A DNA stretch of 64,000 bases, from positions 29,529,750 to 29,593,749 of the forward strand of contig CM034539.1 of the NCBI GenBank assembly GCA_020002185.1. Reading direction: 5' to 3'. Source of the stretch: Paraescarpia echinospica (lineage: Eukaryota > Annelida > Polychaeta > Sabellida > Siboglinidae). How positions within the stretch are numbered: the stretch's first letter is position 1; each line of letters starts with the position of its first letter. The notes under the pieces are model-generated. The model was not told where the DNA came from, did not search any database, and saw only the letters and a program-made list of their open reading frames with translations. Below are positions 11,401 through 21,310 of this stretch, piece by piece. The position numbers and the translations under genes are program-made.

Positions 11401-13058
11401 CGAACATAGGAGTTTTCGCAAACCCGTGACGCTAAGTAATTGCGTAACTTTAAGAACGCTTCATGAAACCGGCTCCCGGTCTATGAAAAATAAATAAGGT
11501 CATTCGGCCTCAATTGGTTTTTTGTGAGCATGCCTCCACTGAGATCAAGCTGTTGAAGCCATGACTGTTACAACTGTACGCCTAGCAAACGTAATGAATT
11601 TAATCGAAACGAATGACTAATCCTAGAACAGCACAATGCCAGCACATCACGTGTAGAAACTCTAGGTACTCCTGGGTTTTAAGTCAGAATAAAATAGAGG
11701 CATCCAACGGTCCAATTGTATCTACTCTGCATGACAAGTCTACTTAGAAAGCTTCCCGGAATAGCCAATGTCCTCCGAGATTAAATCACAACTTACAGAG
11801 ATAACGACAGATGGACAATGTATTTTTTGGGTGAGGGGGTTGGGTGTGTATTTACATTCAGTTAACTGCATCACCAGCTGCAGGCTGCACCGTGACCTAG
11901 TCCTAGATCAAGTACATGTACGTCAAACTAAGCATCCATTAGTGGCACATCCCAACATAAAGAAGACAGTTATAGCTCATTCACTTCTCCAGGAGCGCAA
12001 TCTAAGCAAGACAGTCAATGTTAATGATCCGCTGCTTTTATTTTGGTGCACGTTGAATGTTTCTCTGAAATTCAAGCTGTTTTGTGCCAGTCCTATTTGA
12101 ATTACGACATGTTGCCAGACACCGTTGCTCTCAGAAAAAGGACCGATTTCTGGTTGTATACATGTCAGAGAGCAACACAGCTGGGTTCAGATGTTTTTGT
12201 ATTTTAATATTATGAGTCTGACTTTTTCAGAATCCCCATAAATACTGTACATATTTGATGTACATAATTTACAAATTACGTTGATTTTTTTATTGTTTAT
12301 TTAGCAAACTTTGCAATCACAATACAAGAGAACTTTGATTATAAACTACCATCGGCACATACCTCTGAATGCGCATCCGAGCTGAACCCGTTTGACCCCG
12401 ACAATGAACTCTTCTCAATCGGGCTGTCAACAGAGGGCGTAGTTGAGCCAGACGATGCTGCGTTCCCATTGGCCGCTGCCCTGCTGGTGACCTCTGACAC
12501 TTCCGCCTCGACATTCGGGCTTCCCGGCTGCGAAACACTTTCGTTGTCCAGATCCGCCTCGTCGGATGACTGTGCTGCCATCTGACGGCAAACACCAGAA
12601 CTGTTCAGCTCTTCCGCATTTATAGGTGGCGCCACCAACTCCTCGACTGCCTCTGTGATATCTCTATCCAAACCACTAGTTTGGGGGGCTGCACCTGCCG
12701 AAATTTGCCGCTTCTTGGGTGGCTGCTGCTTTTTAGAGTTACTGTTAGAAACGTGTTTTTGCAGTGACGCGACATCCCTGCAGCACGTCTCCTTGACTAC
12801 CACAGCGCCATCTGGCTTTGTCGACGAAACTTCAACCGTATCATTCAGAAGTTCTGCCGTAGGCTTATCCCTGAAACTGTTTGAAATGTCGATTTTGCCC
12901 GAAACTGTACTGTCTGTGCCAACATCATGTGACCTGTCACGCTCTGATTGGCTATCGTCACTGATGCATGGCGGCCGTTTTTTGCGTCGGAACCAGAAGA
13001 GCCCAACCAAGGCAGCGAGCGTTGGGATGAAGACGAGAATCACTACACGTGTCGCCAT
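2240..13058 (-). CDS. AKAP1: AKAP1 gene model, partial (4 coding exons; 3' end outside window)
   Basis: A-kinase anchoring protein 1 is an outer-mitochondrial-membrane scaffold that binds PKA regulatory subunits and, through KH and Tudor domains, RNA and partner proteins. The model joins 13058-12363, 4325-4016, 3100-2964 and 2420-2240 on the minus strand. Phases agree: 0 after the first exon, 1 after the second, 0 after the third, and phase 1 at the last visible donor. About 441 residues result: membrane anchor (about 1-30), low-complexity Ser/Thr-rich region, KH domain (about 284-350) and the beginning of the Tudor domain (from about 382). All introns have GT-AG ends. I see no further Tudor exon in 1-2239, so the rest probably lies beyond the left edge. 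A PKA-binding amphipathic helix is not obvious; the best candidate is the stretch beginning DITEAVEELV in the first coding exon. A non-AKAP1 KH/Tudor protein is unlikely given the anchor, KH and Tudor order. Confidence 0.88.
2534..2762. mobile_element. Small MITE-like element with inverted ends
   Basis: gatcatctcagaatg near 2535 is repeated in inverse orientation near 2746-2760, and similarity extends inward (cgttatcaaac against cgatatcagac). Total length is about 230 bp with no coding content. It lies in the AKAP1 intron between coding exons 3 and 4. Confidence 0.55.
2964..3100 (-). CDS. AKAP1: AKAP1 coding exon 3: KH C-terminal helix and KH-Tudor linker
   Basis: The acceptor (tattttag) precedes 3100 and the donor GTAATT follows 2964; 137 nt restore frame from phase 1 to phase 0. 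The split glycine codon completes CLEG, followed by TQKQIDAALEQIKNRFP. This is the terminal helix of the KH domain, as in other AKAP1 proteins where a short linker then leads to Tudor. The linker ends VLPPEIMQ. Confidence 0.9.
3806..3996. mobile_element. pogo/Tigger-like MITE, copy 1
   Basis: The ends are tacattgggacc and ggttcgactgta, near-perfect inverted repeats starting TACA. The inside repeats gtcacct / aggtgac and ggtggctg motifs. The 191-bp element lies in the AKAP1 intron with its end 20 bp from the KH-exon donor. A second copy is at 45737-45932. The family assignment rests on end motif and style only. Confidence 0.7.
4016..4325 (-). CDS. AKAP1: AKAP1 coding exon 2: linker and most of the KH domain
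   Basis: The acceptor (ccgccag) precedes 4325 and the donor GTGAGT follows 4016, giving 310 nt that end in phase 1. The exon begins VSADSGRGS, continues through a Gln/Pro/Ser-rich linker and a basic RTTRRR patch, then enters the KH fold at about IVYEFDFP. The RNA-binding GxxG loop is visible as IGRNG (residues 300-304), followed by KNINILKDRSGIEITI, typical of the AKAP1 KH domain. It joins the previous exon without loss of frame (HSE to VSADSG). A pogo-like MITE starts about 20 bp past its donor. Confidence 0.92.
5598..6108. mobile_element. Inverted-repeat element of about 0.5 kb
   Basis: The left arm (about 5598-5670: ggggctttgtaaatata, ccaataatccaaacaaatta, gtgggtgggtg) is the imperfect reverse complement of 6034-6108. 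Arms are about 70 bp. No transposase is visible between them. Confidence 0.55.
6983..7064 (+). repeat. tRNA-like pol III promoter segment (left arm)
   Basis: Box A is tagctcagtggg (6991-7002) and a box B-like ggttcaatcct lies at 7049-7059, at tRNA-like spacing, followed by a T-run at about 7088-7097 that could end pol III transcription. The T-stem and anticodon arm do not pair properly, so this is a tRNA-derived SINE head or tRNA pseudogene, not a working tRNA. Confidence 0.7.
7536..7617 (-). repeat. tRNA-like pol III promoter segment (right arm)
   Basis: Mirror copy of the segment in the left arm. Read on the minus strand, box A-like tagctcaatggg is at 7609-7598 and box B-like ggttcaatcct at 7551-7541. 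It transcribes toward the palindrome centre, facing the other copy. Confidence 0.7.
8331..8408. repeat. 26-bp tandem repeat, 3 copies
   Basis: The unit tatcaggatctagtatgtcc plus agggtg is present three times with no differences. Confidence 0.95.
10445..11471. mobile_element. Terminal-inverted-repeat element of about 1.0 kb
   Basis: ggtttcatgatgcggctaag at the left and its near reverse complement cttcatgaaacc at the right frame the segment. Sub-terminal motifs (actagtcttcat against ataaagactagt) also mirror. The inside has a 65-codon minus-strand ORF (11068-10871) that I do not recognise. Probably a non-autonomous DNA transposon. Confidence 0.6.
12363..13058 (-). CDS. AKAP1: AKAP1 coding exon 1: mitochondrial anchor and disordered region
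   Basis: This exon encodes residues 1-232. The start is MATRVVILVFIPTLAALVGL, a hydrophobic segment followed by FWFRRKKR. A short transmembrane stretch plus a basic flank is the layout of the AKAP1 outer-mitochondrial-membrane signal anchor. The rest is Ser/Thr/Glu-rich with no fold I recognise, including a Lys/Gln/Pro-rich patch and a possible helix near DITEAVEEL. An acceptor (tttctttgcag) ends at 13068, so nine 5'-UTR bases precede the ATG in this exon and at least one upstream non-coding exon must exist. The donor GTATGT follows 12363, giving a phase 0 junction. Reading past the donor adds VCADGSL and a stop. Confidence 0.85.
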
Positions 13059-13067
13059 CTTGTGGCA

Positions 13068-14183
13068 CTGCAAAGAAAAGCAAAAATAAATATTAATATC
13101 AACTTGTCATTGTTCTTTGATTGGCAAAGATAGGTAATTATAAAAAGCACCGCATTTGACCTTGCCATTGCCCATGCCTACATTCGCACCCACCACCAAA
13201 CTAAAAACAGCTTAATCTCCACACGGACAATAACATGATGAAATAAGCTAATAGTAATAGTTTTGAATATTGATTTCATCCAAATGGTGCAACTTTTCAA
13301 CACGAGTCAAACACATTAATGAAATGCTGTGCATGGTTGACCCTGCCATTGGACACACCTTCGTGCCTCCATCCCAAATTTAAAATATCTCTACCTACCC
13401 CCACACGAACAACACGGACAAATTCGGTACATTCACACAGTTTCAAATAAGTAGTGATCCAACCGGTGCACGTTTTCATGAATCGAGTACATCGATGAAT
13501 CGCTGTGCTCCACAAGAAATTACCCGCTTCCAGGATGTAACAATATACTCAACAGGTCCAACCAGTTCCTGGCACAGCTCTACCCTCCCAGCCGTCAGCC
13601 GTCTTTTCGACAGCCTATAATACAAGTAGGCAGCCAATTACACAATCAACAGCCAGTCACAACAGAAGATTTGTGTTACCTCCTCTGGCAAGACTACATG
13701 ATTTATTCCGTTCACGTCAACCAGAACAGGGTTAACACATGTTTGTATACGCTGATTTTTTGCGTATTTCCTTTTTCCGAAGCCAGCATTTATACCTAAT
13801 GTTGTGAGTATTTGGCATATTTGACCGAGTTTTATTTGACGTGTTTGAACATGCACACTTGTGGATCAGGTTACTGGTAAATGCTCACCTACACAATGTA
13901 ACCGACTCGTCACTATTTAATTCACCATTAAAATACTATAAATAAACGCATTAAAAGAATAGCACAGATATAATTCACAGTATGTTGTTTATTTCACCAT
14001 TCTCAATTACCATAAATATTTAAATATAGCCTACAAGTGCAATAACATGGTCATTTGAACTTTTAAACCACACAGTCAAGGTCACCATCAGGACTGGGTC
14101 AAAACGACCTTCATAATGAGGGGACCATATTAGCGGAAGTAATTTCCAGCTCTTTACTATTACTGTAATGGCTGAATCCATTC
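13068..14183. other. Region upstream of AKAP1 coding exon 1, no gene seen
   Basis: This must be intron, because an acceptor sits at 13068, unless that acceptor is unused. A pair of related phrases near 13160-13390 (ccatgcctacattcgcaccc; gaccctgccattgg) hints at an old duplication. No coding sequence recognised. Confidence 0.5.
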
Positions 14184-14246
14184 AGACACCTAAAATAATT
14201 ATTCTCAGCTGTTCGAAAACATACAGTAAAAGGAAAAATTATTTTT

Positions 14247-15738
14247 GGTGTCCAAAAACATAGCCACTATGTACTGTAGGTATTTGGACACCTATGATTC
14301 TTAGGTGTCTGAAAACATAGCCACTATGTACTGTAGGTATTTGGACACCTATGATTCTTAGGTGTCCAAAAACATAGCCACTATGTACTGTAGGTATTTG
14401 GACACCTATGATTCTTAGGTGTCCGAAAACATAGCCACTATGTACTGTAGGTATTTGGACACCTATGATTCTTAGGTGTCCGAAAACATAGCCACTATGT
14501 ACTGTAGGTATTTGGACACCTATGATTCTTAGGTGTCCGAAAACATAGCCACTATGTACTGTAGGTATTTGGACACCTATGATTCTTAGGTGTCCGAAAA
14601 CATAGCCACTATGTACTGTAGGTATTTGGACACCTATGATTCTTAGGTGTCCGAAAACATAGCCACTATGTACTGTAGGTATTTGGACACCTATGATTCT
14701 TAGGTGTCTGAAAACATAGCCACTATGTACTGTAGGTATTTGGACACCATAGTCCGAAAACATAGCCACTATGTACTGTAGGTATTTGGACACCTATGAT
14801 TCTTAGGTGTCCGAAAACATAGCCACTATGTACTGTAGGTATTTGGACACCTATGATTCTTAGGTGTGAAAACATAGCCACTATGTACTGTAGGTATTTG
14901 GACACCTATGATTCTTAGGTGTCCGAAAACATAGCCACTATGTACTGTAGGTATTTGGACACCTATGATTCTTATGTGTCTGAAAACATAGCCACTATGT
15001 ACTGTAGGTATTTGGACACCTATGATTCTTAGGTGTCTGAAAACATAGCCACTATGTACTGTAGGTATTTGGACACCTATGATTCTTAGGTGTCCGAAAA
15101 CATAGCCACTATGTACTGTAGGTATTTGGACACCTATGATTCTTAGGTGTCTGAAAACATAGCCACTATGTACTGTAGGTATTTGGACACCTATGATTCT
15201 TAGATGTCCAAAAACATAACCACTATGTACTGTAGGTATTTGGACACCTATGATTCTTAGGTGTCCGAAAACATAACCACTATGTACTGTAGGTATTTGG
15301 ACACCTATGATTCTTAGGTGTCCGAAAACATAGCCACTATATACTGTAGGTATTTGGACACCTATGATTCTTAGGTGTCCGAAAACATAGCCACTATGTA
15401 CTGTAGGTATTTGGACACCTATGATTCTTATGTGTCCGAAAACATAGCCACTATGTACTGTAGGTATTTGGACACCTATGATTCTTAGGTGTCCGAAAAC
15501 ATAGCTACTATGTACTGTAGGTATTTGGACACCTATGATTCTTAGGTGTCCGAAAACATAGCCACTATGTACTGTAGGTATTTGGACACCTATGATTCTT
15601 AGGTGTCCGAAAACATAGCCACTATGTACTGTAGGTATTTGGACACCTATGATTCTTAGGTGTCCGAAAACATAGCCACTATGTACTGTAGGTATTTGGA
15701 CACCTATGATTCTTAGGTGTCTGAAAACATAGCCACTA
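14247..15738. repeat. 57-bp satellite, about 26 copies, hairpin in every unit
   Basis: The unit contains ggacacctatgattcttagg tgtcc, a perfect 9-bp stem with a 7-base loop, followed by gaaaacatag and ccactatgtactgtaggtat. A second small stem is catag/ctatg. Most copies are nearly identical; a few are shortened (near 14745 and 14866). A degenerate unit lies just outside at 14184-14246. Because 57 is divisible by three, the minus strand stays open for up to 306 codons with a 19-residue repeat, which is not evidence of a gene. Confidence 0.97.
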
Positions 15739-15825
15739 AGGTTCAACTACATGACATTTAAAAATGCCACCTGGATACATCTGTATTTGTCCAACAAAAG
15801 CTTATCTGAGTGGACATAGACAGTA

Positions 15826-16620
15826 AAAGTGGCAGATGTTGGTAAATTTGGGGAAATGTAAATGACATGGGAACAAAGATGTAGAATATACAATGGGAGG
15901 TTCTGTACTAAGTACTGCTGTAAAAGAAAAGGACTTAGTGTTACTAATTAGTGCTGATATAAAGGTTTCAGAGCAGTGCAGAATTGCAGCTTCAAAGGGA
16001 AATCAAATCCTTGAATTAATTAACCAAAATATAGCATATAAAGAAAAAGAACTAATAATACCACTGTACAAAACAATAGTTAGGCCTCATTTAGAATATT
16101 GTATACAAGCATGGAGGCCATATCGCAGGAAGGACATAGATATGCTAGAAAGAGTGCAGAGGAGAGCGACCAAAATGATAACAAAACTGTGAGATCATAG
16201 TTGCAAAATATGCCTAAAAGAATGTGGTTTAACAACACTAGAGACCAGGAGATTGAGAGGAGATCAGATAGAAGTGTTTAAAATATTGAATGGTTATGAA
16301 AATATTAATAGAATTTTTTTTCAGTTAAGAAGGATAGAAGGACCAGAGGACATGAAGGTACATTAGTAAAGGAGCAGTGTAGATTAGATATAAGAAAGTT
16401 CTCATTTTCACAAAGGACTGTAAATGATTGGAATAGATTATCTCCTGATTGTGTTGGTGCTAGTAGCATAAATATAATTAAAAACAAAATTGACACATAC
16501 CTTAAAAGGGCGGGATACACATAGATAAAAAGTATTGGACTCTCGATAAGCCAAAAGGCTTCCTTGTCCACCTGCCATCTAGAGTTAATTCTCTGGGTGG
16601 CAATCTTATTAAATCTTGTT
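15826..16620 (+). mobile_element. Degraded CR1-like LINE, RT C-terminal part
   Basis: The frame near 15826 reads WQMLVNLGKCK, then MGGSVLSTAVKEKDL, and continues through LYKTIVRPHLEYCIQAWRP and LERVQRRATKMI. These are the post-RT motifs of CR1-like non-LTR retrotransposons. Stops at about 16190 and later frameshifts break it; remnants such as ECGLTTLETRRLRGDQIEVF continue to about 16300. It starts less than 100 bp past the 57-bp satellite. Confidence 0.88.
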
Positions 16621-17344
16621 AAAGTAGTATCATCTCAGTGGCCACTCCATTTCATATAATCTCACCTGTAATCACCTGGAGACCTAAGTGCTTGCTATAT
16701 TGGGCTATCACCACCTGCTAATACAAAGTTAAACACTCTGCACTGACACCCAGTGTTTGCTGGAGTCTCGCCACCAAACAGTCTGCCTGACTATCGCAAA
16801 ACAATAATAACAGCCGTTATTGCGTCAGTCAGTCGCAAGAACACTACGTGCACTATGTTTGTCTAACGTGTTCAAGTACTCTGTGCCAGATGCAGTCACT
16901 GAAATCGCTTGAGCAATTGCGGTGTTTGTTTATTATGAACAAAATGTTATGCCGACTGGATGCTGCAATATTACTGTTCACAGTTGCTCAAGCCATGCAT
17001 GCTTTGAGTTTAGTACAACTAGACTTGAGTCACACGGCAAGGTTTTGTAATACTAGACTCGAGTAATGATGCAACTTTTATATCTACTCCCGAGTCGTAA
17101 TGCACAGTGGTGTAAGCAGACTTGAGCTATGGGATTTTTAAACTAGCTGCTGTCTTGCACTGAACTTGGAGTCATGATCCATGTTTATATACTACTGGAA
17201 TGGAGTCCAAAAAATAAAATGTGAAATTTAAATAACCTCAAACTATATGTCCATCCTTGGGCCGTCCAAATGAACCCCCCTTGAGGCTCACCACAAAACT
17301 CTAACTGCACCCTCCCCTGGGCCCTCCAGTTGAAGTTATTGAAC
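16621..17344. other. No gene seen
   Basis: No coding similarity. It includes one copy of a 30-bp phrase (17281-17314, ttgaggctcaccacaaaact) that recurs at 17861-17894 and 17922-17950 on the other side of a LINE fragment. Confidence 0.5.
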
Positions 17345-17857
17345 CCTCTTGAGACTGACTTACTTACTTAGCGGCTCCCGCGCCATCCAGATCCGTCGCT
17401 TGCTAGTGTTCTCACGTCGCTCCAGGTTTTGTTGACCAGCTGTAGGTCGCGGTCAATTGTTTGGCGCCAGTTCATTCTTTGTTGTCCCCTTTTTCTCTGG
17501 CCAGTTGTGGTATTCACCATAGCGCTTGTCTGGCAGGTGGGAGCCTTGTGACATGGCCGAGCCAGCTCATTCATTTTCTGCAGATAGCAGATGATGCCAG
17601 GTTGTCCTGATCATTTCCCGAACATCTATATTCGTCACATGGTCACTCCAGTGAATGCCCAAGATCTTTCGCAGGCATTTAGTGTTGAATGCATCAATTT
17701 TGTAGACCCTGGGTGGTGTCTGAGAGGGCAGCAATGTCATCAGCCAGGTCTGATAAGCACTCCTCCTTACTCCACCCAATCCCTTCATTGCCTGTGGTTG
17801 CTAGCCGCATGACCCAGTCGATGGCCACAGCAAAGAGAAGGGACACCAGTCATCTTC
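17345..17857 (-). mobile_element. Internally deleted LINE ORF2 fragment
   Basis: On the minus strand one frame reads VSLLFAVAIDWVMRLATTGN and then LADDIAALS, the reverse transcriptase active-site box. Almost directly afterwards it reads INAFN-like AFNTKCLRKILGIHWSDHVT, then GQRKRGQQRMNW and SDVRTLASDGSGWR, the usual C-terminal end of such ORF2 proteins. The thumb region between is missing and frames shift, so it is dead. Confidence 0.85.
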
Positions 17858-17950
17858 CTCTTGAGGTCCACCACAAAACTCCAACTGCATCCTCTTGGCG
17901 CATCCACAGCACTGCACCTACTTGAGGCTCACCACAATTCCAACTGCACC

Positions 17951-20801
17951 ATAAACCCTATAATCCTGGAGATATTCTTCTTTTCTGGGAGGGCGGAAGT
18001 TCAATCCAGGGTAGTTGTCACACGTGGTATACCTCTGTCAATGTGCGAATTATAGTGTGCAGGCTTGCGTTTAATCTGGTTCCCAAATCCGTCGCAAGAG
18101 GTGCCTCATAAACTACGCAATGTGTCGCTATATAAGAGTGGCACCACACGGTGGGCTGGGGACCAATAAAACCTATGCTGGCTGAAGTGAGCCAACAGTT
18201 GCCTCCTCTGTGGGTAAGTTGGTACACCAATGTTTCTGTATAATTCACCCGATAGGTGGCAGAAAGACAGACTATTTATCACCAATGTCGTAAGTAAATA
18301 TCTCTAAACAACAATCACTTTTTAAAATGCACCGCCAGTTGGTCGATCAGAAGCCAATGGTCTAAGGAAGCAACGAACAGAGAAAGACGCAAGTGGACCT
18401 CAGCACGTGGAAGGGGGATATACCTACAACGATCCAACATTAACTAATTAATGTACAGATTGTCGAGCGTCAAGTAACACAATGCAAACAGAACATTAAC
18501 AACCTGTCATAATAGAACACACACAATACTGGTGTCTTAATGTCTTCTATGTCCACCTACTTAGCAACCAATAGAGCTTTGTGATAGACCAAAAGCAAGG
18601 TCCTCTATTAGTCTGGCAGTAAATGAAGCCTCCTCACAGAGCAGACAGTTTACTGTGATAACATCAAAGGTTACCTTCTGCTCACTGATATAATGTCAGT
18701 GGCTACAGACAATGTCACGCGTGAAAGACTCTGCCTGCAGAATAGTATTACTCACATTGAATAGTGGGGCAATGATCCACCGCGGAAAATAGGTTATCGC
18801 TAGATTCGCTATATTCCATACAGGAAGTGCTGGGGTGTTATAACCAGTTTACTGTACATGCAAGGCTCCCTACTTAACAAAAGCAATATCTGTAATGACA
18901 CCACCCCAAGGTACACTTGGTTGCCAACCCAGTCTTTTGCCTGAAATAGCCCCAGTCATACACCACATTCCCAGTGCCTGGGAATATTGTTACATAAAGA
19001 AGTAATTTGATTGTTTCAACAGATTATGTTGCTCCACATATCAAAGGGATGCTTGTTTTGCAACATCCAATCAATTACATTGTATTAGCAATCATTGTCC
19101 AGGCTGCCAGCTGTCAAGTTGCAACATTGTATGTATACAGGTACAGCATTGAGCAACTGTCAACTTCCTGACTTCCTAGGACTTAGTAATCCCGACTTCA
19201 TAATCCTGTGTAGTAGCATTTACTGATAAAGTGTAACAAATGAATGATGACATTTTCTTCAGGGCATCTGGAGGGCAATATTTGTAGATTGAGCTGTTCT
19301 ATGTGTATTATTTTGGATATTTTTACTTCTGTAGTACAGTGGCAGTTTCCGTAATGCTTTAATCTGAGGTTGACTTCCGTAATGATTACGGAAAATATGT
19401 AATGGTAGGCAGCCATGGTACACGGCTTACAACCTACAACACAGGTTGTGGTGTTTGATAATAATATGAACTCTATGCAACTTTTGTTGTTTCAGAGACT
19501 TAGGAGTTCTATTTTTTCTATGCCATACACGTAGGCCTATAGAACTGGGGCATTTCCTTTGCACAAATGGATTACCCTCTCTTGGAAACGAAGCCAGCAT
19601 ATCACCGGTTAACATCACACACATTACAAGAGCCAAGTATCCATTCACACGGCCAAGAGAACTAAAGCCACATCGACAAGGAAACACTGCCTAGAACTCA
19701 AACTCAGGCAAACGGATTTAAACACCTGACTTGTTGACTGCAAGTAAGTCCAAGAAGATGCTCTCCACTGGGCTGACGAGCCCCATATCAATGATGCACT
19801 TAGGCACAAACAGAACATTGAGAATTTTACAAAAAAACCTATGTTGTGCGCAAAATTAAGAAAAGTGTACAGGACATGTATATTACAAAAATCGTTTGAG
19901 TGTTTTATTACAAATAATGGAAAGTGATTATCTCTGTGTAAACAAATCTGACTTTTTTTTTATAAAACATGCACATTGCCTAACAATGCACTTTCTGAAT
20001 TTTCTGATTCAGAGTTGGGTTCAAGTTTTACAGTTATAAATCTCAATTACAATAATGGCTTTTAAAATTTAATTCCAATGCTACATAAAGGGTAAATTGC
20101 AACAGTTCACAGGTTCATGCATATTAACGTTTATTTTATTTCTACAAAATAGTATGATTTCTGCTCATATTTGATTGGATTTAATGTGACTATCCATTAT
20201 TGCTGGGTGGGTTAAGTTCAATTACACTCACTCACTCATAAAATAAAATAAAAAATAACACAATTAAATCAAATCCAAAATTGTTTCAATACCATACCAT
20301 GTTCACGAGACACAACTCACAGCCGAGCAAACATTGTGATCTGGCCTCCATTCACCAGTGACCAACAGTAGTGGACAACACAGCCCTGCTCATAGTGACC
20401 AGTCCATGATAATGAATGCAGTTAATGAGTGACATCAGAGCAGTGACCAATGAAGGTCAGCAGGGAGACTGGTCAACCACATCAAAACAACATGTGGCCT
20501 GTATGAATGGAGAACAATCACTGATAATAAATGACACCCTTGTTGACTGTATTGACGCATAATACAATTTAATTAATAACAACAACAATTGCTTCTCCCC
20601 TGATCAACACCTACCAAACATATTTTCTATATTATAAATCAGGGTTTTTTTCCTTAATTTTTTTTGTATATGCTGGAAAAGAAAATTCATTGATTTAAAT
20701 TCAGTGGTGTATTTAGGGGGGCAGGGGCATGACCCATCTTTGGTTATTTTCATCATTAATAACCTGTTGTGCCATTCCATTTGGTCATAGAAAACACATG
20801 G
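17951..20801. other. No gene seen
   Basis: Ordinary non-coding sequence. Short ORFs (up to 86 codons, for example 19687-19427 minus) show no recognisable domain. A cactcactcactcat tract at about 20225 resembles the end of gastropod dispersed repeats, weakly. Confidence 0.45.
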
Positions 20802-21310
20802 GTGATCACACTTAGCACCCCCTTATGAGTGATCACACTTAGTGCCCCCTTATGAGTGATCACACTTAGCACCCCCTTATGAGTGATCACACTTAGCGGC
20901 CCCTTATGAGTGATCACACTTAGCACCCCCTTATGAGTGATCACAATTAGCACCCCCTTATGAGTGATCATACTTAGTGCCCCCTTATGAGTGATCATAC
21001 TTAGCGCCCCCTTATGAGTGATCACACTTAGCACCCCCTTATGAGTGATCACACTTAGCACCCCCTTATGAGTGATCACACTTAGCGGCCCCTTATGAGT
21101 GATCACACTTAGCACCCCCTTATGAGATCACACTTAGCACCCCCTTATGAGTGATCACACTTAGCGCCCCCTTATGAGTGATCACACTTAGCGCCCCCTT
21201 ATGAGTGATCACATTTAGCGCCCCTTATGAGTGATCACACTTAGCACCCCCTTATGAGTGATCACATTTAGCGCCCCTTATGAGTGATCACACTTAGCGC
21301 CCCCTTATGA
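20802..21310. repeat. 27-bp satellite, about 19 copies
   Basis: The unit gtgatcacacttagcacccc plus cttatga recurs with small changes (cgc or gcg in place of cac; one shortened copy near 21125). Each unit carries the palindrome gtgatcac. The minus strand translates as SVITHKGVL repeats, a by-product of the 27-bp period. Confidence 0.96.

Larger units (their letters stand above)
4326..12362 (-). other. AKAP1 intron between coding exons 1 and 2 (about 8.0 kb)
   Basis: A phase 0 GT-AG intron. Its identifiable contents are the inverted repeat at 5598-6108, the palindrome at 6541-8057, a 26-bp triplication at 8331-8408 and a terminal-inverted-repeat element at 10445-11471. The remaining sequence shows no gene; ORFs such as 11768-12100 (110 codons, plus strand) have no recognisable similarity. 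Confidence 0.75.

Noticed and set aside
11768..12100. 110-codon plus-strand ORF
   Set aside because: No domain and no supporting splice sites; within the AKAP1 intron on the opposite strand.
14239..15746. Long minus-strand ORFs (184 and 306 codons) with a 19-residue repeat
   Set aside because: They come from a 57-bp non-coding satellite whose period is divisible by three; copies with indels break the frame and there is no domain.
20756..21115. 119-codon ORF of SVITHKG repeats
   Set aside because: A by-product of the 27-bp satellite.
14247..21310. CRISPR-like arrays
   Set aside because: Units are tandem without unique spacers, and the genome is animal.
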